A stretch of 64,000 nt of DNA from Endocalyx cinctus (lineage: Eukaryota > Ascomycota > Sordariomycetes > Amphisphaeriales > Apiosporaceae): contig BCKC01000003.1 of NCBI GenBank assembly GCA_001600455.1, forward strand, positions 434,001 through 498,000, read 5' to 3'. The translations under genes were made by a program, and so were the position numbers. How positions within the stretch are numbered: position 1 is the stretch's first letter; each line of letters starts with the position of its first letter. The notes beneath the pieces were generated by a model. That model was not told the DNA's origin. It saw only the letters and a list, made by a program, of their open reading frames with translations, and did no database searches. Shown piece by piece: positions 34,801-47,059 of the stretch.

Positions 34801-36828
34801 AGCCAGTTTGTGGGGGAGGGGATGTTATCTATAGATCTTGTCCTTAGTGCATGTCATCATTCGTGATGAGCCGCAATATGACACTGCCTTACAACAAATA
34901 GTGTAACAGAATTTAACAAACTATGCCTACAAGGCTCAAAAGCGACGAGGCGACAAGACGGTAAGGCGGCAAAGCGGGTAAGCTGTTTAACTTGATCATC
35001 CAATGATATGTCATAAGTTTCCACCTAGATAGCTGCCTAACTTTCACGAGACCTGCTGCTTCTACCTACTGATCGAACAGTTCATGAAATATTCAGCCAA
35101 GATTCATAAAATTCATCCTTCGTTAGTTAGAGTCATTCCCTATCTAATACTGACTATTAAGCATCTAAATCTCTGGGATAGAGAATCCTTAACCTACCAT
35201 CCTTTGGCTATCACCGAAACTAACAAGTCCTTCCTTGACTTATTATTCTACGCAATATATGTAGTGTAATAAACGTACATTCTAAATTTATGTGTCTTTC
35301 TTCTCAGGGATACACCAAACTACGATACTTCATATCTTCACACGGGAAGTGCAGCGGATTAAAGCGACAAGGCATTTCCGAACCGGGGTTATTAGAATCA
35401 TTACACCGAGAGACCAGATAGAGAAGTAATCAAAATTAAGCACGCTATGAAACAAGACACACGAGAGCTGCCTGGAAGCCGATGATGGTCTATCATCATG
35501 GGGTAAATCAGTGTCTAATGGTCACCTATATGGAGATACCACGTGTATACATACACATATATATATATATATATAACTCTTGTCCCTCTACGACGAGATG
35601 TATATGAATATTCAATATGTGCGCAAGTACACATAATTAGAATTGGATATAATATAATAATGTTTGGACAACTTTAGGATCGGGTCCCGAGTAGATAGAC
35701 GCTTGTGGAAATCAGCATAAAAACTTGAGGTTTTGACTGTTGAGCAACTTTAACGATGTCCTACATTGAAAATATCGAGTATTACCTCGCGTCGAGAAGA
35801 AAGCTATGGTACTACTTTCTCTAGGCAATAAAGCTATTAGTTAATACAATCTAAAAATATATCAAACATTGTAGGTGAGTACACTACCTCGAAGAGGTGA
35901 TTCATTATAACTTTCTGAAGAAGCTCTGATATGAAAACGTCACTTCTTTGTCGTATAATTATACGATAAATACATGCATCCTAAGCTTACGAAGCTACAT
36001 TAAATTAACTAAGGTATGGAATCATTTATGGTGTAATTAATAGGACAAAAGTAAAGGACTCCTATTTCTGTCAACAACGCTTTGGTGTGATAAAATTGAC
36101 TTGTCGATGTGGCCATAGAGTAAATAATCAAGAAATGTCCTTATCAAGTTATATATCATCGTGAAAACTTTTCTTATGGAAATACAACGGGCCTTAGCCT
36201 TATTATGGCTCATTGTTTCGGTGAATATTGACATCGTTATTCTAGACTAATAAACTATTGTATCGAATGTAACGGCCTGTAACTATATAAATGTAGTTGC
36301 ATATAAGGATGATTTGATACGACCAATTAGAATAGTTAGGACCCTAGGGGATCGGTATATTGCAGTTGTGTTGTGTACACCTCGAAGATTCTAGGCAGAA
36401 AGCCAAGCTTAGTCGGGCGATAATATCAGTAATTAGTTACTCATTCTACACCGACGAGGCTCCGAAGGCTAGCCCCCATTTCAAAGAGGAGAAAATCTGA
36501 GTCATGGGTGAGCACTAGAGCCATTTGAATGATAGAATATTATCAGGAGGCGTTCATTAGAGAGCATTATATAAACATCACATCTCCAGTGATGAATCCA
36601 GGGACTTAGTTATCTGGCTCCCAGTTTTTCAGCTTCTCCTAGTCAAGCCGACCCAATACTTCTCCACATCTACAGTTTCAGGACGGATTTCTCAGAGAAA
36701 AAAATAAGAAATTCAGTTTGATAAAAGAGCAGAGTACTTTCTCTGAGCCCCGTAGTGTACTGCCAGATTGCATCATCGAATCAATGCCAACTGTGTAGTA
36801 GTACGAACAAATATTAGAGGCTGCCACC
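31853..36828. other. 5-kb gene desert
   Basis: No gene or RNA is seen. It contains a run of 20 G (32305-32324), short CCCATCCA/CAGC tandem tracts (33655-33695), an 8-9 bp degenerate GCGACAAG-type repeat (34940-34985), a TA repeat (about 35560-35574) and long AT-rich stretches from 34.1 to 36.7 kb. Confidence 0.5.
32305..32324. repeat. G homopolymer (20 bp)
   Basis: An uninterrupted run of 20 G flanked by purine-rich sequence (AAAAAGAAGAA before, AAGAGGAAGGGAGGGG after). It has G-quadruplex potential and is prone to length error. Confidence 0.9.
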
Positions 36829-37794
36829 ATGTGCCCAGCACAGGAAAGTTCCAGGTCTGTTCACTGGGATGAAGATTCACCAACGTCTTTACCCGAAGTA
36901 TGCGCTCAAGAACTTTCTGGATGTGGAGAGGCTGGAGAGATAGAGTACGACGCCTCGACTGTGGAAGAAAGTGACGCGGGCACTACTAGCTCAACCTCAT
37001 CTTTCGTAGATGAGAACTCACTTGGATGGAAAAACTTGTGAGTTTACAATTCATTTTTTACAGAACAACAATATATTGTACCTTTTTGCTAATAATCAAT
37101 AATTAGTCGTATTCACGATCGTGATACGAATACCGTCTACGAAGCGTGGGAGGCTGTCCGCGTGCGTCCAACGACCGAGTTGCGTCGATCTAACGAGATA
37201 TTCGGATTTAAGTTGAAAAAAACTTACACTGTTCTATCGGATGGGTATACAGGGGTCCGGGCCTCTCCATTCTACACCCAGGATGAGCTCGCGAAGATGG
37301 TTGAGACAGCTGAGCGGAACTACGAGAAGAGTAGCAGCGGCTCCCTCGGCGTTGATCTGTTTCGTCGTATAACCAACGGCAAAGGGTCACCTTCCTATAC
37401 GCAGGATCTAGCCTCTCGGCTATTCAAACTGCCAGGGAGCGTGCCGAACAAATTGGGTGCGTTGGTGGACAGCCGGTTCGTAGCCGCTAACAAGAGCCCA
37501 TACGCTTTACGACAGTGGAAAATCGTGTTTCTCGAGCAGAATAGTACGCTGACGGAGAGCTACCCTACCAAGAACTCAGAGAAGAATATACTTAGACGTT
37601 TGTATAAAGGTTCTAATTGGGGGCCATGTCACGATCCTATCCAGAAGTGGATCATTATCCTGCGCGGACAAGTAACGAAGGTTTCGAGTGAGGGCTTCAA
37701 CGCTTTTGACACCTTCTCTAATCCATGGTTAAAGGTAGATAGCCAACTCGATAATGAGGCTAGGACAACTAGGAATAAGTCTATGAGGAATTGA
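36829..37794 (+). CDS. hypothetical protein, two exons
   Basis: Exons 36829-37037 and 37107-37794 give 298 aa. The intron has a GTGAGT donor, a CTAAT branch-like sequence and a TTAG acceptor, and joins in frame. The start ATG has good context (GCTGCCACCATG). Residues 1-65 are acidic and Ser/Thr-rich, probably disordered. The rest is a mixed alpha/beta, basic region with motifs I cannot assign: RIHDRDTNTVYEAWE, FGFKLKKTYTVLSDGY and GSNWGPCHDPIQKWIIILRG. No signal peptide or membrane helix. It is an isolated gene between a 5-kb desert and a solo LTR that starts 87 bp after its stop codon, so it could be an accessory or element-associated gene. Function unknown. Confidence 0.68.
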
Positions 37795-37880
37795 AAGCAC
37801 TCTTAGGAGCTAGGTTGCTTCCAATAGATCATCGTATTCCACTCATATTCGTGCCGGTGTGAGAAAAAGAGGGGTAATTA

Positions 37881-38087
37881 CGTTAGAGTATAGGGTCGCG
37901 CAGTTACGTAGCCAGAGCTTAGCAGTGTAGTTCTAAGAGCCTAATAATGTATCTTATTGATTCTTGACCTTCTCTATCTCTCTCGAGGGGCGGAAGACCC
38001 TCCTTATATAGACCTATTCTACGGGGGCTACCCGGAGGGTAGCCGTAGCCACGCTTCTAATAACTGCTCCACCTAATATCCCTGACA
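37881..38087 (-). mobile_element. solo LTR, copy 2
   Basis: Homologous to 2005-2223 and in the same orientation. On the minus strand it starts TGTCAGGG, carries GGTCTATATAAGGAGGG (a better TATA box than copy 1) and AAGAATCAATAAGATA (polyadenylation-like), and ends near CTCTAACG. The internal TACCCTCCGGGTAGCCCCC is shared with copy 1 apart from small changes. No flanking duplication or element body is visible. It is 207 bp versus 219 bp for copy 1. Confidence 0.72.
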
Positions 38088-38487
38088 GCCGGACCATGCG
38101 TGCAGGATTCGTAGGTGATTATTAAAAAGCCAACTTGATATCTTCTTAGTTAAATTAATAACGTACGGCACAGATAAAAATCGGTAGATTAGACATGGGA
38201 CATTTGGTATTGATTTAAAACTGTCGACTTTATTATTATGAATGCCACTCAATTTCTTATATTTACTGATAGGTAACTAGTCAACATCGCGAGATTCATA
38301 TGCCCCCCCGAGAGCACGCTTGAAGAAATACTTTGATACTAAATATTATGTCTTGTTTATTATATAATAATATTAAATCTTTAAGATAGATGCGATCCAT
38401 GGAACAACCAGGTTCCTGATAACTACTAAGCCCCGAATTATTATGCTTAATAACTAACTCGTGAACGTGTGCATCTCTTAGCAAATA
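38088..38487. other. intergenic
   Basis: AT-rich spacer with no gene seen. Confidence 0.5.
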
Positions 38488-39105
38488 TTAATTACTCTTG
38501 ACCGCAGTGGAAAGAATCCGCTCGTCAATCTGACCCGGCTCGGTGAACATAAGCGTAGGGGATATTGGACTCGGTAAATGCCCAGCATTTACGGCGTTTA
38601 CGTTTCTTCGATGTACCTGTCCCACGAAGAATTCAGGTTGGAGGCTTACCAGTGTCTTCTCTAAACTTACCACACTCTCAGAGGGGGTAAAGTCGAGGTT
38701 ACATCCATCCCATATGCCACCTTTTCTTCGCCTTTCGCGAAGCCTATGTTCCATTTCGGGGAAGAGTTTTGCTGCTTCCTGAGAGCCCTCGGCACCGCCG
38801 ATATTGGCGGCGACATGATACGCGTTCCGAGCATCTACAAACCTCTCGGCCGCTGCCATGACGTGACCTAGGTGGAGATGACACTTAGCTATTAAAGGAT
38901 ACTCACAAGCTTCTGGATCCGTAGCTAGATACATAGCTTCTCTGACGCACGTGAGAGCCTCGGCGAGGTCTGTAGCTGACGGGCTCATATCATCACTCAT
39001 CAGTAAGATCGAGCTTTCATGGAGTAGCGTGTTGATGTCATCTCTGACGGAGAACTTCTCGTCGTCCGAGAGGTCGAAGGCGGAGAATTTGAATTCGGCC
39101 ATCAT
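38488..39105 (-). CDS. hypothetical helical (TPR-like) protein
   Basis: An intronless 205-aa protein starting MMAEFKFSAFDLSDDEKF. Residues about 25-110 form regular amphipathic helices (ATDLAEALTCVREAMYLAT, YPLIAKCHLHLGHVMAAAERFVDARNAYHVAANI), the spacing and small-residue pattern of tetratricopeptide repeats. They are followed by a charged helix (LFPEMEHRLRERRRKGG) and a polar tail with possible phosphorylation motifs. Similar small TPR-like proteins are common in filamentous fungi, with unknown function. No signal peptide. It is not part of any obvious gene group. Confidence 0.65.
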   Translation of the reverse strand: MMAEFKFSAFDLSDDEKFSVRDDINTLLHESSILLMSDDMSPSATDLAEALTCVREAMYLATDPEACEYPLIAKCHLHLGHVMAAAERFVDARNAYHVAANIGGAEGSQEAAKLFPEMEHRLRERRRKGGIWDGCNLDFTPSESVVSLEKTLVSLQPEFFVGQVHRRNVNAVNAGHLPSPISPTLMFTEPGQIDERILSTAVKSN

Positions 39106-40745
39106 GATGATATTTGTACGAGATATCTAGTAGATGTTGTGATTTTTTTTTTATTTTTTAAATAATAATAAATTTTTAAGATTGAAATTCTATTGTGGTA
39201 ATCAATGAATCGAATGTTGCCGGCGCTCAACGCTGGATGCAGAATACGAAACAGAAGTATACAATTGCTTCTCTTGACCGCTATTAATACCTCGTTACTA
39301 CTCAAGGGCTTTGTTTAGAATCTCTGATATTCCTCCATTGTTCGGATAAAAGGTGATAAGTTCCTTAACAATCTATAGTCGGCCGACATAAAGACATGCT
39401 AATTATATCGCATTATTACATAGATCACAAAGGAGAGAAGTAAATTCGGTAATGCCTATAAACTTCTGCTATTGTCAGAGATGTTTTGTTTCATTTGGTA
39501 TTTTATCCTTTCTTTGTCCCTATTGAAAATCATACCAAATGAAGGATAATTACTCACGTGAAATATTTATGTTCGAGTCTCACAATCGCGTGCGTATACC
39601 CGTATACATAAATGAGTTACGATGTAAATAAATAAGAAATGGGATTCAGGTCTTCTTATCTTGCATGATGAAGCCGAGCTTACCTTTCCCGAAAAGAAAA
39701 ACTGACTCCCCTAGATATGATAATATGACGGCATGAGCAAGGAACGTTAGTCTTTCACCGCCCTCGCCGAGTCCCTATCATCCCTATCCTTGTGAATAAG
39801 ATTTATAAAACAGTTATGAACGTCATATTCTCTCCCTACTTAGTAGTAGATCTTCGGAAATCTTTCAAAGGGAAAGGTAAGTTGAATCATCCCCAGCTGT
39901 TGGTTTAATATAAGTTAAATCTGATTACATATTATATAATATATTGTATCCGTCCACTCGTTATCTTGTCAGCTTGTGAGCTACATAAGCAAGGTAGGCA
40001 ATTTTGTCTCAGCGGCACGGTCCGCGGGCGTCACCCAGCATGTTCGTGTACGCTACACTACGTACATAGTATAATTAGTATGTACAAAGAAAAAAAATAA
40101 TCCCTCATCTTTCTTGATTGTCCGTTGTCCGATAGATAATCAACCAACAAGTGACACTGCCAAGGCTTATTGACCGATAGGTAAGTCCGTGGTATTGGGT
40201 ATTAGGCAGTGTGTTACCAACAATTGTCATTAATCTTGACTGCTTGTATTGGTGATAACAATATGGACTGTAATTATATCCCTCATACTAAGAAGAAGAA
40301 AAAGAAGAAGTAAAACAAACGGCGAAATAAATCTTATCGATGTGCTTGAAAGATTAAACACTCACGGTTGGACTTGTCGTAAATAGCATTTACCAAGTAT
40401 GCGGTGGTAGAAATGATGTGGGTGGTGGGCAAGAGAAGACCCCGTGGGGATATTATGGATGTCCTTTTAATCCCCCCCTCCTAAAAAGAGAGAATAAAAA
40501 AAAAGGGAGAACAGCATTAGCTCGTTACATTCCCCCCTTGTCATCACATACATCATCGTGCTTCCTTTTTGAAATTCGAACCTAAGAAGGAAACGCTCTC
40601 TTTTTTTCTTCTTTTTTTTTAACCTCTTCCTCGAAAATTTTACGGCTTCTCCAACTCCTAGCCTTTTTTTTTTTTTTTTTTTCTAAGAAAAAATCGTTTG
40701 AAACAGAACCCGAAAACACCCATACATACATAAACTGACATCATA
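39106..40745. other. intergenic, divergent
   Basis: No gene is seen. Pyrimidine and poly-T tracts (40600-40625 and 40663-40682) lie just upstream of the O-methyltransferase and probably belong to its leader or promoter. Confidence 0.5.
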
Positions 40746-42092
40746 ATGGACGACCACATGGGTATTTCTGCATTGGCCAATATTATAAGCCATCAAGCCG
40801 AGATTCTTGACGAAGCCGCCCGGTCGAGTCCTAGACGCGATCGTAGAGATAGCATAGATAATATACATGGTGACGGCGATAATAACAGCAGCATCACCAA
40901 AAAGCTTTCTCTCGCCCGGTCTCAACTTCTCGAAGCTTGCGATAAGCTCACCCATCTCGTGCTAGGACCAGAAGATTACTTACTAGAGCTGGCGCAGTCT
41001 CACCGCGTGCACGCGGCCTTACAGTATGTCTGCCACTTCCAACTCGCCCGTCATATCCCCGAGGACGGAACCCCGATCACGTATGATGAGCTCGCCGAAC
41101 TGGCCGGCTTGCAGAGTCAGACGTCCCGGTGCATCCGTGTCCTCCGCCTGCTTATGACGTATCACATCTTCCGCGAACCCGGCACGCGGCTCGTGGCTCA
41201 CAACCGGAACTCGCGCGTTCTCCTGGATACCGACGCCGCCGCCGCCGTCGAGTGGTTCACCCAGGAGTCCTTCCGCTCGAGTGCCTATCTGGCCGAGGCG
41301 AGTGAGCGCTGGCCCGGAAGCGAGGAGACGAACCAGACCGCCCTAAATGCCGCTTATGACACAAATCTTCCTGCTTTCGGTTTCCTGACCCAAAACCTCG
41401 AGGCTTCGAGAGCGGACCGGTACTCTCGCGCTATGGCTGGGATGTCCAAGCGGAGGCAACTTAGCGTACAGCACCTCGTAGACGGGTTTGACTGGAAGAG
41501 CCTGCCAGCTGGCGCCACTGTCGTCGATGTGGGAGGTTCGAATGGATACTGCTCAAAAGCTATCGCAGACGCTTATCCCGGTCTCAGATTTGTCGTGCAG
41601 GACTTGAGGTCTGCTTTTGGGGATATCGACACCGATCTTCAGGGTCGGCTCGAGTTCATGGTATACAACTTCTTCACACCGCAAACTATAATAGGCGACG
41701 TATACCTCCTTAGACGTGTTTTACATCACCACCCGGACAAGCATGCCATCAAAATCCTTCGTTCTCAACTGAACGCGATAAAGAAGCCCGGTGCGCGTAT
41801 CGTGATCATGGATGACATCGCAGTTCATAGCGGAATGCTCACGACGCTCGAAGAGCGCAAAACAAGGTACTCGCTGATTACTTCCCACAAAGGATCACGA
41901 AAGATATAATCTGTACTAATTGAATCACGTAGGACATTGGATATATCCATGGTATCACTATACAACAGTGCAGAACGAGATCTTGAGGATTGGAAAAGGT
42001 TGTTCCAGGCAACAGATCCTAAACTCAAGCTCGTTCAGGTCACAAAACCAGCGGGGAGCTCTCTGTCTATTATGGAGCTCAGTGTGGAATGA
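40746..42092 (+). CDS. SAM-dependent O-methyltransferase (COMT-like)
   Basis: Two exons (40746-41866, 41933-42092) give 426 aa. The intron begins GTACTC and ends CGTAG; the join RKTR-TLDISMV restores the frame and the family's C-terminus (KLVQVTKPAGSSLSIMELSVE). A dimerisation and winged-helix N-terminal part (ITYDELAELAGLQSQTSRCIRVLRLL) precedes the Rossmann fold with SAM motif DVGGSNGYCSKA. Then come LRFVVQD and LRRVLHHHPDKHAIKILR, whose His is the usual catalytic base. This class methylates hydroxyls of polyketide or aromatic secondary metabolites in fungi, as in sterigmatocystin-type enzymes. No synthase gene is nearby, so the substrate is unknown. The ATG is followed closely by an acidic, low-complexity stretch (about 30-50). 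Confidence 0.93.
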
Positions 42093-42307
42093 CGCTGAGC
42101 TATTCTTATTACCGCATTTATTTCATTAATTGGCTTTATTGGGATTAGAATTATTTGAGATATTCAGGTAAGGTAGAGGCTCGTTGACGGCGGCAGACGT
42201 GTAGACTGAAAAATGGTGGCAAAGAACACCTCTCGTGTACATCGCTGAAAAGAAAAAAAAAACTGTTATTATTATTATTATGTAGCTAATATATTTATAA
42301 AGCTCGT

Positions 42308-44527
42308 TCAGGGTACAAGCTCGGGAGAGACACTTGAAAGTGTCGGTACAACGGTGTTGATGAATCCTGTGTCTGGATCGAAAGTTAATACGTCGATCGT
42401 CGTCTCACGCTCGGTTCCGCTGCCATCGGGAATATGGAAGCGGTGATAGGCGATATACCAATCATCTGTTCCTGGCACGTTGATGATTGAGTTATGTCCC
42501 GTCGCGAGAATACCCTGTGACGTGTCTTTCTGAAGGATAACCCCGCGGTACGTGAAAGGTCCGGTAGCAGATGTCGCCGTTGCATACCCAACTCGGTAAT
42601 TCTCCGAACCCGTATCGTCAATAGAGTAAGTGAAGTGGTAGAGCCCATCGCGATACACCATAAATGACGCTTCGCGGAAGTCGGTTAGACCTGAGAGGGA
42701 CGTCAAGGTCTCTTGCTTGATTGAGACCATGTCATCACTTAGCTCCGCCATCAGTGCCGGGGATCTGCCCAAGTTCTCAATTAGTCTCACTTTCATAACC
42801 TGTTTTTCAAGAAGTCTCTTTTCTACTTACCCGTTGCCCCAGTACAGGTAATACTTGTCTGTTTCGGGATCGTAAAAAGTAGCGGGATCAATTGCTTGTC
42901 CTGTGGTGATAGCCTCGTTGTTGAGAATCATAGCTGTCTCCTGTGCCGTATAAGGCCCATCAGGAGAACTGGCCACAGCGACACCGATCGTCTTTCTGTC
43001 ATAGGTTGGGTTGTGACCGCTGAAATAGAAGTAATACTTGCCATCCCGTTCGATGATGGTTGGAGCCCAGGCATTCTTAACTTGCGTTAGCAACTTGATT
43101 ACAATATCCTCTCCATGTTCTACTTACTCCTGAGGCCCAAGGCACATTTCCGCTGGTTCCATTTAGAGTGAGTATGGGCTCTTCAGATCGAGACCATTCT
43201 ACTAGATCAGACTACATCGTACGTGTTAGCAAATGTCTTCATCAAACTTTATAAGATAATGAACCCGGATACTTACTGATTTCCACGTATAAAATACTTG
43301 GCCACCCCATCCCGGGAATCCGTCGGTAGTAGCCCATATATAGTATTCTTTCCCGAAGACAGCAATATTCGGATCAGCATAGAGGCCTGGCAAGACAGGA
43401 CTGTCCCTCTTTTGCACTTCCTGGGTCTCCTCGATAGCGGCTGGAGCCGGGGCAGCATCTCTCTTGGAGACACCCAACGCACTTGTAAGAGCGGCAAGTT
43501 CCGAAGCCGTAATGGGGATAACAGTACCGTGTCTCGGACTCGAAGGCAGGTTGTACGAGCTTGAGACGGTCCAACCTCCTTTCGAAATATCCGTGGTCTC
43601 GAGAGGAATATATCCGCGGTTGGTGTACTCATCGACGAATAAGTAATACTTCTGTCCGTTAACGTCGTCGGGGTTCGACACAAAAACGGTGGGACCCTCG
43701 ACAGCGCTTGTGCCGGCATCACGGCCAATGCATGAATCAATTTGTGTCCAAGAAGACAGCTGATCCGTAAGTGTCGCGCAACTCTCTTCTATGATATCGC
43801 TGCAGCCCGTTCCACTTGCGCCTTCATCCTTGCTGAAGCGGTAATATACATCATCCACTTCGATCACGGTAGAGTCAATCCGGGACATTCCGGCATCTTG
43901 CCAGATCTGAGGTTCGCTGAATGTGACAAAGTCTGACGTGGTAGCGTAGAGCATGCGGTGGTAAGTGGATCCTGTGTGGCTGGTGTCGGACTCGTCGTAA
44001 AGGGAGGAGGCCCAAAATACGACGTAAAGTCCGAGGTCGTCATCGTAATATGCCTCAGGCGCCCATGTGTTTCCCGCAGTCTCCGGGGATACTAGGACAT
44101 GGCGTTGTGACGACCAAGTGATGAGATCACTGCTCTCCCATATTTCTAGATAACGACTACCGGTGCGGACCGAGTCACCCCAAGAAGTTCCAGATCCGAT
44201 GGACAAATCTGTCGCAAGGACCCAGAATTTATCACCTTCGACGGAACGAATTACAAAGGGGTCACGCAAGCCCGTAGTTCCCATTGTTGAAGTCAACACG
44301 GGGTTCCCTCCATTGAGCTCAGTCCATTGAAGCGCATCGTTTCCCTGACTAGCAGCGAGGTATATCTTTTCACCAGCCACGCTGTCTCCGGTGAAGTAGG
44401 CAAATGCGTATCCTTCGTATGGTTCCGATAATTGTCGAGGGGCACGATGGGCAGGGCGTGGAATGAAGGTTGCGGTGGTCGGGACGCAGCCGATAATGGC
44501 TGATAAGAGGAGACCGCTTGTTCTCAT
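42308..44527 (-). CDS. secreted two-domain GH43 glycosidase
   Basis: Four exons (44527-43277, 43211-43128, 43075-42831, 42764-42308) give 678 aa. I chose the splice joins that recreate the conserved strings WKSSDLVEW, GNVPWASGNAWAPTI and YWGNGSPALMAEL; other acceptors break the frame. The signal peptide is about 1-20. A first beta-propeller GH43-like domain (about 35-350, with LRDPFV at Asp89 and NTWAPEAYYDDD) is followed by a linker (KRDAAPAPAAIEETQEVQKRD) and a second GH43 domain. The second domain keeps all three catalytic acids: Asp385 (ADPNI), Asp508 (AIDPATF) and Glu558 (DFREASF). It is related to arabinan- or arabinofuranoside-acting GH43 enzymes that debranch plant cell-wall polysaccharides; exact specificity is unknown. 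Convergent with the O-methyltransferase. Confidence 0.9.
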
Positions 44528-44640
44528 GGTGAAGGATAGAGGTCGCTATGACTGCTAGACACACCGATGATCAGTTATGCTACGGTCGTACGGGGTGATG
44601 CTGATCGACTTCAGCTACAAGCGACTACACACACGTAGGC

Positions 44641-44648
44641 ATATATAT
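44641..44648 (-). promoter_or_regulatory. possible TATA element of the GH43 gene
   Basis: ATATATAT is about 115 bp upstream of the GH43 start codon, at a usual distance for a fungal TATA element. It is AT-only and lies in mixed-composition DNA. Confidence 0.35.
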
Positions 44649-46509
44649 GCACTTTCAACAAAGCTGAAGATACGACGCCAAACTTCTAGTTTCTTCCGCA
44701 GCGAGAGAAAAGGGAGATATTCGTCCGCTCAGCGTAGCCATCGTGGGCGAAGATGACATCGGGCAAATGGCAGGTCCCCGTCATTTCGGATCAATGCGCG
44801 TAAAAAGAAGCCTGGGTTCCGCCTATAGAATGTCAGGTACACGAATGAACTTCCTTCGTAGAGACTTGGGGGTTCCGTTTAAATTGGAGGTCCCCCGCAC
44901 GAGTGCACCAAACCCACCGGTCAGTTGGGGTTAATACATCGCAACCAATCTTTGGAGATGTTGTCTTTGGGGGCTATGATCTCTCCAAGTCGACGCTACC
45001 AGGTATTCAGGTGGTAATGAACTTGGCTTTACGGAGGCGCGTGACTTAACACAACCAAGTTGAGCACTTAAGATTTATCCAAGTGCCGGCGTTCATGTTC
45101 AAAAGGGGTAACTCGGCTAATTTTAAACCGGGCGAACGATTTCAGTCGGTGATGAAATTGCAATAGGGTATGCATCATGACGACGACGCAAGGTCTCGTG
45201 GAAAACGCGGGGAGCAAGCGGAAAGTATGGGGTGCATAAAAGACCAGCTGGGATGAGAGACATGTTCTGGACACGCGTAGCCGCCACGGTCTTGGTAGCG
45301 TAGAAGTGGGAATTGTCTCCAAAGTTGTGGTCCACATGTCTCACTGCTTATTAGGCGCGCCAATAGATTTTCTTCTGTCTTAATAAACCGAGGCTTATAG
45401 GTAATTTTAGATTACACGTGCTCATGTTCATGATGTTTAGGAATAGGTACGAAAGTTGGTTGTCGTAAATAGTAATTTTAAAGAACCAGGTAACGACGCC
45501 TTGGGGTTCCAACTTTGTAGTATATAGCAGCATCTCTTAAAACTCGAGAAGAGTATTCTTAGGGACCAAAGGCAAGGAAATATAATTAAAGGGGATAGTA
45601 TGCCGTGAACTTAAATAGCCGGACCCAATCCAAAGGGGGGAAAAGGTGCGATGAGATGAGTTAAACCTCGAGAACTGCGCAGTTGGATGCTTATTATTAC
45701 TCATGCTTTAGAGCTGCTCAATTATGCTCTTTTATTGAAGGCGAAGCATCTACAGCGAGCAGACTTTTATACATTGTATTATGAGGAATTTCAACAGTTG
45801 AGCGTATCCTGTCTTTACGGAGAATTGTATATAGTAAGGGGGTCTGACCGTTTGAGTCTATTTCATGTCGTTCAAGCGGTGTTGAGGCTGCCGTGTGGAA
45901 AAATGATTTCCTCCGTTGTGTAGATCATTGTTTCGTCGCGATATGAAGACCCACTAATTACGAGTTAAACAGAACCGCAAATACGACATTCACCCCGTCT
46001 TAGCGGTAATATGAAGTACCATGAAGCCAGCGTGGTCGATGGCATCGACGGGTATTACCGCTGTCTATGAGGAAAGCTTTTTTTTTCTTGTGAACGTACA
46101 CAGTATAAGTAGTTTGCTAACAGTTTTATGTAGGCTGTCCGGGTCATCAACATTGGCACGAATAATTTCGCATCTAGGAACTTTGCGCATAGCTTTCCGA
46201 TTTCAATCGCTACACTACATAGCAGTCTGAGAATCGTCCTGTCAATGTCTGTTTTGGACCTAGTCAAAATGAGAGTTCTCATAGCGATTGGCATTCGCAC
46301 CGTAGCAGATGAGTAGAAATTTAGATATCCTATAACGTTAATTAAAAATATGTTTACATCCGTAGGGATATGACACCTGCCACGGTTCCTAAGACCGATA
46401 ATTGATATCCATTACAATATGATGAATATACAGAAAATGGGTATGTTGACTTAAAGTTTGAAGCCTTCACGCTGTAGTTGCGTGCTGATGACTGAGCGGG
46501 TGTGAAAAA

Positions 46510-46700
46510 AGGTTAATTAATTACTTACTTAAGTGGTGTACTTGTAGGTAAGAACCACTATACTATAAGTGTTTAAGTACCTACCCAGAGCTACCTAGGG
46601 CTGCTAGGTAGGTCCTTACCTACTTAAGTAGGTACCTAGGCAGTAGGTAAGTAAGTACGGGTATGCATTGTCAAGTACAAGTACCTAGGTAGTAGGTTGA
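46510..46700. repeat. densest cluster of palindromic GGTACC/CTTAAG-type words
   Basis: About 190 bp built almost entirely of TACCTA, TAGGTA and ACTTAAGT words, including CTTACCTACTTAAGTAGGTA and AGTACCTAGGTAGTAGG. Several form perfect inverted repeats. Confidence 0.65.
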
Positions 46701-47059
46701 CGCGCTAAACTTATAGAAATACAGCGGGGTCTCAAAAATGATAGAACACTTTGTACCTAACCTATTTAGGGGTTGCAGAGCCGCAATTGATCATTAATCA
46801 ACTTGAAAATATTTTCATCTTTTCATTGCTATCAACTATTATTATATTATTTTACATTTCTTTTGACAGCACCTTTAATCATGAACACCCAATAATACAT
46901 TAATCTCATTTATATTAGGCGGGGTATCGTATTTGTTCCAGTTGTCCAACTTGCTTTAAACTGCTTCTAGATCCGAATTGAATCTCGAGTATAGTCGCAG
47001 CGACAGGGTGGGTGTATTTGTGTATATGAAAGAAGGGGGGGGGAGAGAGAGAGAGATAT

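Larger units (their letters stand above)
44528..47059. other. long intergenic region with GH43 promoter
   Basis: No gene is seen over 2.5 kb. An ATATATAT element at 44641-44648 lies about 115 bp upstream of the GH43 start and may be its TATA box. TAGGTACCTA-type words are dense at 46510-46700. The open frames at 44743-44934 and 45687-45923 lack motifs. Confidence 0.5.

Noticed and set aside
44743..44934. 63-aa plus-strand frame upstream of the GH43 gene
   Set aside because: It lies in the expected promoter region and resembles no family.
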